Positions 20,003 through 29,357 of a DNA stretch of 64,000 nucleotides are shown here, in pieces; within the stretch, counting starts at the first letter, position 1, and the number at the start of each line of letters is the position of its first letter. The stretch is from Bryopsis sp. KO-2023 (taxonomy: Eukaryota > Chlorophyta > Ulvophyceae > Bryopsidales > Bryopsidaceae). Under the pieces are notes generated by a model, which saw nothing but the letters and a program-made list of their open reading frames with translations, searched no databases and had not been told where the DNA came from. The stretch covers positions 1,116,001 through 1,180,000 of the forward strand of contig BSYQ01000008.1 of NCBI GenBank assembly GCA_030272585.1, read 5' to 3'. The position numbers were made by a program, and so were the translations under genes.

Positions 20003-22200
20003 GCGCTGGGGACAGCATGAGCCTGGGGACCGAAGAAGATCCCCCTCCGGTGCAAGGCGTATTTGTGCAAAACAATATCCAGCACAACGTCCAGAACGTG
20101 CACCACGTGGAGGTGAACCAAGACGAGACCTCTATCACCGTAGCCCAGCTGGCGGCCAACACCGAAGAATGGGCGGGACGTACTCAGGCCGAGCTGTACC
20201 AAGCACTCAACGAAGTGCGAGGAGAACTCCATCATACCCGCGAAGAAGCCGAAGCTCGACAATGGCAAGTGGCCAACGAGCAGGCCGACGCCATGAACAC
20301 GGCCCTCGAGAACCAGAGAGCCGAATTGGAGGACCATCACTGGGAGGACCGCGTTCGGTTGGAAGAGGAGTTCATCCGACGACTCGAGCACCTCAAAGCC
20401 GAGAACGGGCATCTCGTGGCCGAAATGGAAGAACGTATGTACCTGGCCCAAGAACGTGCGGCCGCCAAGGCAGCTCAAGATTTCCAAGACCTTGGAGCCC
20501 GGACCGAAAGGCTCACGTTGCAAGTGGCCGACCAGCGGGCCGCTGTCGAAACGCTCGGGGTCGAAACAAAGTGTCTACGGGAAGACTACCCATCCGTGGA
20601 CGAGCTCGTGAAGTTATGGTCCAAGCAAGTTCCAGCGCAGCCCCAAGTCATTCCTGTGTACATGGCCGGAGCCGGAACCCAAACTGTGACCCAAACGACA
20701 CAAGCGCCACCCGGACCACCCCCGTCTTCCAGTTTTCAAGACGCGCCCCTTGTTTCTCCCATCATCAGCAATGCACCCGCGGTACCTATTCTCGCGCCAC
20801 CCAGTGGAGTGCCCAACCAACGGCGAGCCGGACCACCACCAGGACCTGTCATTCGAGAGCCCGGTTCTGCACCAACGGGCGGGCAGAGGCCGAGCCGAAG
20901 AGACCCAGCGGCCGCCGCAAGGCCACCCAGCGGCCAGAACCAAGCCACCAATCCTACACCGCCATCCGGCCAAGGACCTCCCATAGCACCACGTCAAGAA
21001 CCACCCCCTGGACCCAGTCAGCCACAGGGAGTTGGAGCTGTCGGATTCAATTCGGGAACGGACCCGTTTGCGGGCCTGGGTTCCTATGCCTCAGTTGGAC
21101 AGCAGGACCCCAACTCCGGATTCCGAGACGCTCCAAGAAGACGGCGGCCAGGAGGAGGAGGCGGGGACGATGGTGATGGAGGTGGTGGGCTGAATGGACC
21201 AGGAGGATCCGGTGGGCCGAATGGACCTGGTGGGCCGAATGGACCGGGAGGAGGAGGACCAAATGGACCTGGCGGCGGGCCGAACGGACCTGGAGGTCCC
21301 GGAGGACCTGGCGGACCGGGAGGACCATTTGGACCACAATTACCCGGAGGGCCACCAGCACCCGGAGGCAATGGATTGAGACAAGTCAAGATACCAATGC
21401 CACGAGCTTTCAACGGCACCGCGAATGTCACGGACTGGCTGATGCGCATGGGCCGATGGTTTCGCGCCCAGGCCATTCCAGAGGAGCTATGGCTTCAGGT
21501 CATCTGTGCCAACACGGAGGGCCCTGCAGCCGAATGGATGAATTTGACCGAGCTCAAAGTAATGGAGGGCCGAAGACAGCCATTTGCCGACTGGCGCTCG
21601 TGGGCCGAGGAGGCTCGCAAACTATTCCAACCGACAACAACCTCTGAACACGCCCGAGTCGAGTTACGAACCCTGAGGCAGACGACCTCAGTGAAGGACT
21701 ACATCAAGCGCTACAACAGCGTTTGTTTCAGGATCCCGGATATGAGTGAAGCGGAGGCATATAGCGCATTCACCGCAGGCTTGCGTGAACCGATCCGAAG
21801 TCAAGTGGTTGGCTTCATTCGTGACGACGTACAAGCCGCTATCGAAATGGCCGAACGGCTCGATGGTATCCGTGGACTTCATAACTCGAGTGGAGGCCGG
21901 GGTGGAGGAGGTCATCAGCGTTGGAATCGAAGATCAAGAGTTAACAGTATTGGCGACAAAGCCGGAGATGATCGTCTCAACTACATTGGTGGGAACCGCG
22001 GCCGGGGAGGTTCAAGCCGAGGCCGAGGCCGAGGCCGTGGCCGCAGTGGGGGAAGATTTGGAGGACGAGGAGGTGGGGGCCGATCTACCACACCAAGTGG
22101 AAGAGGAGGCCGGGGTGGAATATCATGCTACTTGTGCGGAGGAGATCATGGGATCAGGAATTGTCCCAAGCTCTCGGCCGCAAAGCGTTCGATAAACTGA
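19939..22200 (+). CDS. Gag of chromovirus 2
   Basis: 753 codons, unusually long for Gypsy Gag. N-terminal part (about residues 40-210) is Glu/Ala/Arg-rich with coiled-coil character. Residues about 235-390 are Pro-rich. About 395-480 is a Gly/Pro/Asn-rich low-complexity run. Then comes the conserved retrotransposon Gag domain (FNGTANVTDW, WLQVICANTEG, CFRIPDMSE), an Arg/Gly-rich segment, and one CCHC knuckle CYLCGGDHGIRNC near the end. It would form the virus-like particle and bind RNA. It overlaps pol by 76 bases. Confidence 0.88.
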   Translation: MDLIPYEPAEAIAYPDGVEEMSAGDSMSLGTEEDPPPVQGVFVQNNIQHNVQNVHHVEVNQDETSITVAQLAANTEEWAGRTQAELYQALNEVRGELHHTREEAEARQWQVANEQADAMNTALENQRAELEDHHWEDRVRLEEEFIRRLEHLKAENGHLVAEMEERMYLAQERAAAKAAQDFQDLGARTERLTLQVADQRAAVETLGVETKCLREDYPSVDELVKLWSKQVPAQPQVIPVYMAGAGTQTVTQTTQAPPGPPPSSSFQDAPLVSPIISNAPAVPILAPPSGVPNQRRAGPPPGPVIREPGSAPTGGQRPSRRDPAAAARPPSGQNQATNPTPPSGQGPPIAPRQEPPPGPSQPQGVGAVGFNSGTDPFAGLGSYASVGQQDPNSGFRDAPRRRRPGGGGGDDGDGGGGLNGPGGSGGPNGPGGPNGPGGGGPNGPGGGPNGPGGPGGPGGPGGPFGPQLPGGPPAPGGNGLRQVKIPMPRAFNGTANVTDWLMRMGRWFRAQAIPEELWLQVICANTEGPAAEWMNLTELKVMEGRRQPFADWRSWAEEARKLFQPTTTSEHARVELRTLRQTTSVKDYIKRYNSVCFRIPDMSEAEAYSAFTAGLREPIRSQVVGFIRDDVQAAIEMAERLDGIRGLHNSSGGRGGGGHQRWNRRSRVNSIGDKAGDDRLNYIGGNRGRGGSSRGRGRGRGRSGGRFGGRGGGGRSTTPSGRGGRGGISCYLCGGDHGIRNCPKLSAAKRSIN

Positions 22201-25200
22201 AGGTCCGGGGCGCGAGGCCACCTACCCTGGACACAAATGCGGGTGGTATCAGGGCCGAGGTTCCGGAAGATTTTGGGGAGGAGCAAGCAGAAGGAATAGA
22301 TGATAGAAAAATGACCAAGAGAGTTACTTGGCCGGACAAGGCGGAAGAGCATGAAAAACGGATAGACACTAGCTCCGGCTCGCATAGTTCCAATACTGCA
22401 GCGCGAGCCGAGTCCCATGGAACAGGACTCAATGAAGGAGCGGATGATACTGGCCACGCACGGCCTGGGGTATCATCAGGGGAACCACCATCCACTGTAC
22501 AGCTCGGCCCGCAAGGCAACCGAGGGATGGACGGTTCAAATTTTTCTCAAGTGCCGGGGGCACTCAGTCGCGCCGACTCTGCAGTGGCCGACAATTTTTC
22601 TTACATCGCCAGGACAGGAAACACCTGTTCCAAAGGGCGGTTTACTGGCTTCGAGATAGCCATTCAAGTGGGAGACCGACCGGTGAAGGCGTATGTGGAT
22701 AGCGGAAGTTGGGAAAACTACATCTCAACGGCAACTCAAGCACGACTGGAATTAGAGGCAACCGGAGAGCACCGCACCCTGGTCATGGCGGATGGTTCCA
22801 AGGGCTCAACCCGGGGCCGAGCCGAACATGTTCGATTTCGATCGGGCCGAGCCACTTTTGTCGCGGATTTTCATATCTTTCCCGACATGGCATACGAGAT
22901 GATTTTGGGCATCCCGTGGCTTGTGGCCGAAAACCCCGATCTCTGCTTTCGGACACGGACAATCTCGGTTCAGCGGGGGAAGACGAGGATTTCTCTCCCT
23001 CTAGCTATCTCGGGCAAGCCTCGACCCACCGAGACTATGAGCGTGGGCGACATGGAACAGACATCCGCGGCCAAGCTTTTAAAGGATGCGCGTGCTGGAC
23101 AGGGAGACGTTGTGATGGTAGTGGTTACCGAAGCCGAGGCCGAACAAAACGATGAACATACCAAGGATGATATCAGCAAGTTAGTTCGGCCCGAGCTATC
23201 AAAAGCGATCACGCAGCTCTTAACGGACTACAAGCGAGTATTCGCATCTGACCTTCCTAAAGGACCACCACCGGTCAGGAACGGTCATGAATTCGAGATC
23301 GGACTGGAGGAAGGAACGAAGCCGATCTTTCGGCCTATGTACAAACTCTCTCCAGCCGAACTCGCGGAGGTCCGGAAGCAGCTCGACTACATGTTGGACC
23401 GAGAGCTGATTCGGCCCTCAAAGAGCCCGTGGGGCGCCCCCATCCTTTTCGCCAACAAGAAGGATGGAGGGCTTCGCTTTTGCATTGACTACCGGTGGAT
23501 CAACCAGCGGACGGTCAAGAACCGCTACCCACTCCCACTCCCTGAGGAATTATTGGACCGCCTCCAGGGAGCCAAAATCTTCACTCGGCTGGACTTGCGC
23601 TCGGGGTATTGGCAGATGCCCATCCGGGCCGAAGATCAGGAGAAGACCGCTTTTCGGACCCGTTATGGGCACTACGAATACAAAGTAGTGCCCTTCGGCC
23701 TAACGAACGCACCCCCGCAGTTCATGGCGATGGTGAACGACCTCTTCCGGGATTTCCACGATAAGTTTCTGGTGGTCTTCCTGGACGACATCATCGTCTA
23801 CAGTAAAACGGAGGAGGAACACGCGGAGCACCTTCGGCTCGTGCTGGACAAGCTGGCCGAGCATCAGCTCTATGCGAAGGCGTCAAAGTGTTCCATCGCC
23901 GTCAAAGAACTGGATTTCGTGGGGCATTGGATTTCGGCCGACGGCATCTCCCCTCATCGCAGCAAGACCCAAGCCATTCAAGATTGGAAGCCCCTACAGT
24001 CTGTGCCGGAAGTGCGGAGTTTTCTAGGCATGGTGTCCTACTACCGACGCTTCATCAGGGAGTTTTCACGGATTGCTGCTCCCATCCAGAAGCTCGTCAA
24101 GAAGGACCAAGCCTGGGAATGGGGTCCGGCCCAGACCGCAGCGTTTCAAGAGCTCAAGGACCGACTCACTTCGGCCCCAGTACTCTTGATCCCGGACCCG
24201 GCCAAGCCGTATGTTGTTGCCACGGATGCATCGGACTTCGCATTAGGAGCTACCTTAATGCAGGGCAGCAAGGAGGAAGGTTATCAGCCCATTGCATTTT
24301 TGAGCCGTTCCCTGAACTCAGCCGAGCAGAAGTATTCGGCCTACGAAAGGGAACTATTGGGCATCTCCTATGCTCTCGCCCAATGGCGTCACTACCTGGA
24401 AGGAGCTCCTGGTGGGACTACGGTGTATACGGATCACCTCCCAGCTACCCATTTTCTACAGCAACGCGTCCTTTCACGGACTCAAACGCGTTGGTTGAAG
24501 TCTGGATCGTTCCAGTCTATCAAGCCGAAGATTTTATATCTTCCGGGCCGAGCCAATTTTGTGGCCGATGCGCTTTCTCGCAAGCCACAACTCCGGCTCA
24601 ATGCGATTTTGGGGGCCAAAATCTCGCCCGGGGAGGCACAAGACTGGCAAGCCGCCATAAAGGAGGACCCTATTCTTCGACCAATCGTGACCCAACTTGA
24701 AGAGGGACGAGCAGTGCAGGGGTACACCCTGACCCCAGATGGACTGCTCATGTATCAAGCCAAGGACGTTGGAGCCGAGCCGAAACTCGTTGTGCCGGTT
24801 TCTAAACGCCAGGTGGTATTGCACGACCACCACGATGTGCCGATGGCGGGACATCCAGGGAAAGCTCGGACAGCCGAGCTTGTGAGCCGAAGACATTGGT
24901 GGAGAGGCTGGCGCCGAGCCGTGAACCACTATGTCGAATCGTGCCCCACTTGCCAAATGATGAAGACCGAGAATTCTAAGCAGAAAGGGTTGCTACACCC
25001 TCTGCCAGTTCCGGCCTACAAGTGGGAGCAGCTGACGACCGACCTCGTTACTGACTTACCGAAGTCTAACGGGTACACGGCCGTGGCTGTCTTTGTGGAT
25101 CGGCTCACGAAGATGTGCAAGTTCGTCCCGTGCACCAAGGAGGTTTCGGCGAAAGGATATGCCGAGCTCTTTCTCTCCAAAGTATTCCCCACCTCAGGGA

Positions 25201-26090
25201 TACCGGAAGTTATCGTGTCTGATCGAGACCCAAGATTTACGAGCCAGTTCTACAAGGAGTTGTTTCGGCTCGTGGGTACCGATCTAAGGATGTCGACCGC
25301 TCACCATCCGCAATCTGATGGACAGAGCGAGGTAACAATCCGAACACTGGAGAACTTCCTTCGGCCCTACATTGAAGCAAGGCCGGAGACATGGAGCGAC
25401 TACCTCAGCACGGCCGAATTTGCCGCAAACAATTCGGTCAACGCCAGCACCAAATACACCCCTTTCTACCTGATGTATGGGCAACACCCAAGAGGCCTGG
25501 AGGCCGACCGGCCGAGTACCAACGTGGAGGCGGCCGAGGCCATGGTGAGCCGAATGAACCGAGACCTGGAGGAGGCCAAAGCAAACTACGCTTCGGCCCA
25601 GGAGACCATGTGTGAGAGCGCCAACAAAAAGAGGCGACATGTGGAATTCGCAGTGGGACAGGAGGTTTGCCTCCGAAGTGCCCACCTCCCTCTGGCCGTA
25701 ACCAAGCATATTCCGGCCAAGGTCAGGCGAAGGTTCATCGGGCCGTTCAAGGTTGAGGCCGTAATATCACCAGTGGCCTATAGGCTCGACCTCCCACCAG
25801 GCTGGAGGCTTCACCCTACATTCCACGTCTCCAAGCTCAAGGAATACAAACGGTCCGAGGAGTTCGTGCGGGATGCACCTCCCGGCCCGGCTCTTATCGA
25901 TGAGCTGGATGGAGAAGAGGAATACGAAGTGGAGGCTATTGTCAGGGAGAAAGGAAAGGGAAGAGGAAAACGTTATTTGGTTTGCTGGAAAGGATACCAA
26001 CCCCATGAGGCAACATGGGAGCCGAAGGAGAGTCTGACACATTGTTCAGATCTGCTGGCCGAGTTCGTTGCACGAACGGGCCGAGCATGA
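22125..26090 (+). CDS. Pol of chromovirus 2 with C-terminal chromodomain
   Basis: 1,321 codons in the -1 frame relative to gag, overlapping it at 22125-22200, so expression by -1 frameshifting is expected; I did not find a clear slippery heptamer. Order: protease with AYVDSGSWENY (about residue 190), reverse transcriptase with VFLDDIIVYS (about 553), RNase H with TDASDFALGA (about 700), integrase zinc domain (HDHHD ... CPTCQ, about 900-941), DDE core (TDLVTDLP about 973, SDRDPRF about 1,032), and a chromodomain with YLVCWKGY and ATWEP (about 1,265-1,310). No stop or frameshift seen, so it looks intact. Confidence 0.93.
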   Translation: MLLVRRRSWDQELSQALGRKAFDKLKVRGARPPTLDTNAGGIRAEVPEDFGEEQAEGIDDRKMTKRVTWPDKAEEHEKRIDTSSGSHSSNTAARAESHGTGLNEGADDTGHARPGVSSGEPPSTVQLGPQGNRGMDGSNFSQVPGALSRADSAVADNFSYIARTGNTCSKGRFTGFEIAIQVGDRPVKAYVDSGSWENYISTATQARLELEATGEHRTLVMADGSKGSTRGRAEHVRFRSGRATFVADFHIFPDMAYEMILGIPWLVAENPDLCFRTRTISVQRGKTRISLPLAISGKPRPTETMSVGDMEQTSAAKLLKDARAGQGDVVMVVVTEAEAEQNDEHTKDDISKLVRPELSKAITQLLTDYKRVFASDLPKGPPPVRNGHEFEIGLEEGTKPIFRPMYKLSPAELAEVRKQLDYMLDRELIRPSKSPWGAPILFANKKDGGLRFCIDYRWINQRTVKNRYPLPLPEELLDRLQGAKIFTRLDLRSGYWQMPIRAEDQEKTAFRTRYGHYEYKVVPFGLTNAPPQFMAMVNDLFRDFHDKFLVVFLDDIIVYSKTEEEHAEHLRLVLDKLAEHQLYAKASKCSIAVKELDFVGHWISADGISPHRSKTQAIQDWKPLQSVPEVRSFLGMVSYYRRFIREFSRIAAPIQKLVKKDQAWEWGPAQTAAFQELKDRLTSAPVLLIPDPAKPYVVATDASDFALGATLMQGSKEEGYQPIAFLSRSLNSAEQKYSAYERELLGISYALAQWRHYLEGAPGGTTVYTDHLPATHFLQQRVLSRTQTRWLKSGSFQSIKPKILYLPGRANFVADALSRKPQLRLNAILGAKISPGEAQDWQAAIKEDPILRPIVTQLEEGRAVQGYTLTPDGLLMYQAKDVGAEPKLVVPVSKRQVVLHDHHDVPMAGHPGKARTAELVSRRHWWRGWRRAVNHYVESCPTCQMMKTENSKQKGLLHPLPVPAYKWEQLTTDLVTDLPKSNGYTAVAVFVDRLTKMCKFVPCTKEVSAKGYAELFLSKVFPTSGIPEVIVSDRDPRFTSQFYKELFRLVGTDLRMSTAHHPQSDGQSEVTIRTLENFLRPYIEARPETWSDYLSTAEFAANNSVNASTKYTPFYLMYGQHPRGLEADRPSTNVEAAEAMVSRMNRDLEEAKANYASAQETMCESANKKRRHVEFAVGQEVCLRSAHLPLAVTKHIPAKVRRRFIGPFKVEAVISPVAYRLDLPPGWRLHPTFHVSKLKEYKRSEEFVRDAPPGPALIDELDGEEEYEVEAIVREKGKGRGKRYLVCWKGYQPHEATWEPKESLTHCSDLLAEFVARTGRA

Positions 26091-26417
26091 CTGGAGGAAG
26101 CTTCTGATGCAACTGACGAGGGTGATGGGGGAGTTGGAAGTCATGATGACGAACTGATGAGGTCAACCTCGGCCGGAATGGGACGGTACCTCAAACGAGG
26201 CGGTACCTCGGAAGTTCGGAGGGAATTCCCATCCCTCGTCACATCAGAGTGTACCTTTCAGTTGCGCACTGTGTCTGACCGGTACCTCATCGGCGAATTT
26301 AAGGAGAAGTAACGAAGGCGCTACAGAAAGCCTTTGTTTGATTGAGTCAGAGAAAAAAAAAAGGAGAGAGAGCCCACACGGCCGAACACAGAAAAAAAAA
26401 AAAAGGAAAGAGGAGCC

Positions 26418-27641
26418 ATGGATCTGACAGCGGCCAACTTGGAGCGTTTTCTGCAGGACGCGCGACAGTCCACTGAGCAGAAGAACAAGCTCGAGGCCGA
26501 ACTTGCCGAATGGCAAAATAGGGCCAACGAGGCGGAGAAGCGGGCAAAAGCCGCTGAGGAGAAAGTGGCTCAGTTGGAGGAACAGCTGAAAACGCAGCGC
26601 TTGGATGCGTTTCGACAAGCAGCGGTATGGGGGCAGGAAAGGGAAAGGCTGGCGAAAACAGCCATGACCGAGGCTATCGACACCCTGAACCGTGGACTGC
26701 AGCGTATGGAAATGGACCAACCTCTGGCCGAGGAAAAAGAAAAGGAAAAAGAGCACGTGGAAACCGAAACGGTGGAAGACCCGGTACAAGAAGAAGTCGC
26801 TGCGGAAAGGCCACCAGAGGGACCATCGTCAACCCCACTGAAGGTGGTGGTCCCGCGACGAAAAAGGTCGAGGAAGCTCAAAGGCCGAGGGGTGGGGAGG
26901 TTCATCCTGGACGAGGCCATGGAGGTGGACCAGGCTGAGGCCGAGGGGGAAGACGAGCAGCAGCTCTGGGATTACACGGAAGATCCCTACGCAGATTTGG
27001 AGGACGCCCTTCCCCCGAGGCCGAAGCCTGGTCCCGTCCTGCTCTCAGGGAGTGAGGATGACCCCATCTCGGAAGAGCCTCCGAAAGCGTCGTCCCTACC
27101 TCCACCACCACCTCCAGCGACCGTTCCGACCACCTTCACATGCGCGGCTTGCGCATACCCGAGGGAAGCTCCCCGCCCAGGATTGGATCGCGTGCTCTGC
27201 GAAAAAGGGCACCTTTTGTGCAAAAAACACAACGTGGGGTTGAGGATCGCGGCCAGGGCGGGAGCCCTCATCTCGGCCGACGAAGCAGGAGGACCTTACC
27301 TCCCGCGCATACAGGACCTCATCGGCGAGGGAACCCAAGGCGTCAAGCCGATCCTCCCCTTCGACGCCCCACTCCCGGATTGTCCAAGCTGTACCAAGGC
27401 AGCGCTGAAGGGTCGTTGGCCTGGCAAGCTTAAAGAACAGGTCGGAACCTGGAACGACCAGTATTTCCAGGCTCTCGGCTTGGAACTCCCAGGAGCAGCA
27501 AGATCGCAGCGTCAGCCGAGCCACCCACCACCATCACCAGACCAACCATCAGCACCTTCCTCGGCGACTCGCCTTCCGCTCCCTCCACACAGCCCAGCAA
27601 CGTCCAAGAGGCATGGGCCGAGAACCAGGTCGCAGAAATAG
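26418..27641 (+). CDS. Extra ORF (ORF3) downstream of pol in chromovirus 2
   Basis: 407 codons between pol and the 3' LTR, where Gypsy elements usually have nothing or an envelope-like gene. This one has no signal peptide or membrane segment, so it is not envelope-like. Residues about 10-100 form a Glu/Lys/Ala coiled coil. A basic cluster PRRKRSRKLKG near 145 looks like a nuclear-localisation signal. A long acidic and Pro-rich linker follows. Then a Cys/His-rich module: TCAACAYP, LCEKGHLLCKKH and DCPSC (about 237-325), which could bind zinc. Composition matches gag and pol of the same element, with no frame break, so it seems maintained. Function unknown; a host-factor or chromatin contact is only a guess. 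Confidence 0.8.
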   Translation: MDLTAANLERFLQDARQSTEQKNKLEAELAEWQNRANEAEKRAKAAEEKVAQLEEQLKTQRLDAFRQAAVWGQERERLAKTAMTEAIDTLNRGLQRMEMDQPLAEEKEKEKEHVETETVEDPVQEEVAAERPPEGPSSTPLKVVVPRRKRSRKLKGRGVGRFILDEAMEVDQAEAEGEDEQQLWDYTEDPYADLEDALPPRPKPGPVLLSGSEDDPISEEPPKASSLPPPPPPATVPTTFTCAACAYPREAPRPGLDRVLCEKGHLLCKKHNVGLRIAARAGALISADEAGGPYLPRIQDLIGEGTQGVKPILPFDAPLPDCPSCTKAALKGRWPGKLKEQVGTWNDQYFQALGLELPGAARSQRQPSHPPPSPDQPSAPSSATRLPLPPHSPATSKRHGPRTRSQK

Positions 27642-28191
27642 GCAAACTGGTATCGGGAACGAAAGAGAGAAGGGCAAGGGATGTTTGGGTGTTTTACAGT
27701 GTGATGGTGGGAGACTGGGATTGGGCTGAGTTTCTGTTGATTTTACTTTTCTGGATAAGGGACATTCAGATCCAGAACTGGGTTATTTTGTTTTGAGTTC
27801 TGACCCAATGGTTTTTTTCATACAATGGTTTTTATACAGTGGATTGGCCAGGCTGGGTCAATCACCTGCTTTCTGGATACTTATAAGGGAATCTGAATTT
27901 GGACCTTATGGGTTGTTTTGTGCAAACAGTTAGCTGGTTTACAGTACATGATTCGGCCTGCAGGTGGCAGCCTTATCATTTGGTTGATTTTTGTTGATAA
28001 TTCGCTTAGAGTTTTTGAACACTCTTTTAATTTCAGCGAAGGTTAAACATTATTTGACTCCCTTAAAAGCTAAAGGCTTGTTGGATGCCTTGAAAGCGTT
28101 TTGTGTGTGTCTATGCGTATGTGTGAGTGTAACCCCCAAATTTCGGTTACTTGGGTACGCGAGGCGCGTACTTGCGTGGGGGGGGAGTGGT
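27642..28191 (+). other. 3' untranslated region and polypurine tract of chromovirus 2
   Basis: About 550 bp without an ORF of note. It contains a GTGTGTCTATGCGTATGTGTG stretch and ends in a G run (GTGGGGGGGGAGTGGT, about 28176-28191) against the LTR. Confidence 0.7.
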
Positions 28192-28580
28192 TGATACGAA
28201 CGTCCGTCGTATGACACGCGGTTCGGCCCACTCACCCAACACGTGGTTCGGCCTGACAGTAGTCGGACCGAACCAGCTCACCATCATCATAGCCACACAT
28301 TAAGGGAGAGGGCCAGGCCGCCTCTGAGGTGGCAACCCTCAGTTCGGCCTGGAGCCTCACATTCAGCTTAGGGTCCATTAGGACACGGCCAAGGGGCCAT
28401 TAGGACGCTGAGTTGGATGAAAGGGTTGGACAGGCTGTCGGCCCGGCCGAATACTTATTCGGCCCGGACCACAGCCTTATTGTAACTTGGACACATTGTA
28501 AAGTTCCTTGTTTTGAAGTGTATTCCGTGCTCTAGACGTAAGTCCACTCGACTAGTCTATTTGTTCCAACGTTTGTATCA
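28192..28580 (+). repeat. 3' LTR of chromovirus 2
   Basis: 389 bp, by eye identical to the 5' LTR. Followed by the TTTGG duplication at 28581-28585. Confidence 0.96.
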
Positions 28581-28585
28581 TTTGG

Positions 28586-29357
28586 TGTTTTCCGACACCA
28601 TTTTTTTTTAATAGTCAAGATTCGAGGGGGTGCGATGTTTGTTTCTGTTTTGTTTGAAAGGAATGGATTTTGAGATTGGCCTGTGGGGAGAACTTGTATT
28701 TGGATAACTTGTAATTGTTGCATTTGTGGCGAAGCGCCAAGAGATGCCTCATGTACAATGCTTGGATTGTCTATGAGAAACCGATTTTTAACTCTCAGAA
28801 AATCTCCAATTTGAGGGTAACTCGCTCAGTCGAGCAGCATTCTTCTTCTGAGCGTTTGTAAATTACCTTTCCTAAAAGCAAGCAACCAAGCAACCAAACA
28901 AAACAATTTGGTGGTTTGCCTCCAAAACCAATGAACAAACCAATTTTCAGAATCGTTGCGCGAGAGAGTGTGTCCAGCACCACGTGCGGTACTGCAAAAG
29001 GTCAACAACATCATTCCACGTCCGCTGAAGGTACCACCCGCGCATTTCGCTGCACGCGACCTTGGGCTTTTTGTGTTTCCTGGGTGAACGAGCCATTTTT
29101 CAAGAGAAAGGGCACGCAAGCATTCATCGAGAGAGGGGGCCATCAAGAGAAAGGGGAACATTCGGCAAGGCAGCGCGACCTATCGTCGCCGCGCGCAATA
29201 GCTTGGGTCGTCTTGGAGGGGTGTGTGGCGTACCGTCGGTGCTGTGGGTTGGGTTGTGTTCGATGTTCTGTGTCCTGTCCTGTGTGTGGTGGAGTGTCGT
29301 GTGGTTGTGGATATGTTTATCTTTGTGTGAAGCTTGTTCGATTGCTTTTTCTTGCAG
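28586..29357. other. Region without a supported gene
   Basis: About 770 bp. Overlapping open frames occur around 28916-29340, but none has splice support or a recognisable domain. It could be the promoter and 5' leader of the next gene, or an unrecognised first exon. Confidence 0.5.

Larger units (their letters stand above)
19089..28580 (+). mobile_element. Chromovirus 2: complete Gypsy element with an extra 3' ORF
   Basis: 9.49 kb with 389-bp LTRs that look identical (TGATACGAAC...GTTTGTATCA) and the 5-bp duplication TTTGG (19084-19088 and 28581-28585). It carries a primer-binding site, a small upstream ORF, gag, pol in the -1 frame, a third ORF after pol, and a G-rich polypurine run before the 3' LTR. 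Codon use is much more GC-rich than in chromovirus 1, and the words CGGCC and GCCGA recur throughout. All ORFs are open, so the element may be competent to move. Confidence 0.96.

Noticed and set aside
21047..21476. Minus-strand Pro/Gly-rich ORFs resembling collagen
   Set aside because: They are shadows of the Gly/Pro-rich part of Gag of chromovirus 2.
26418..27641. Envelope-like gene in chromovirus 2
   Set aside because: No signal peptide, no membrane segment and no furin-like site; the protein looks soluble and nuclear.
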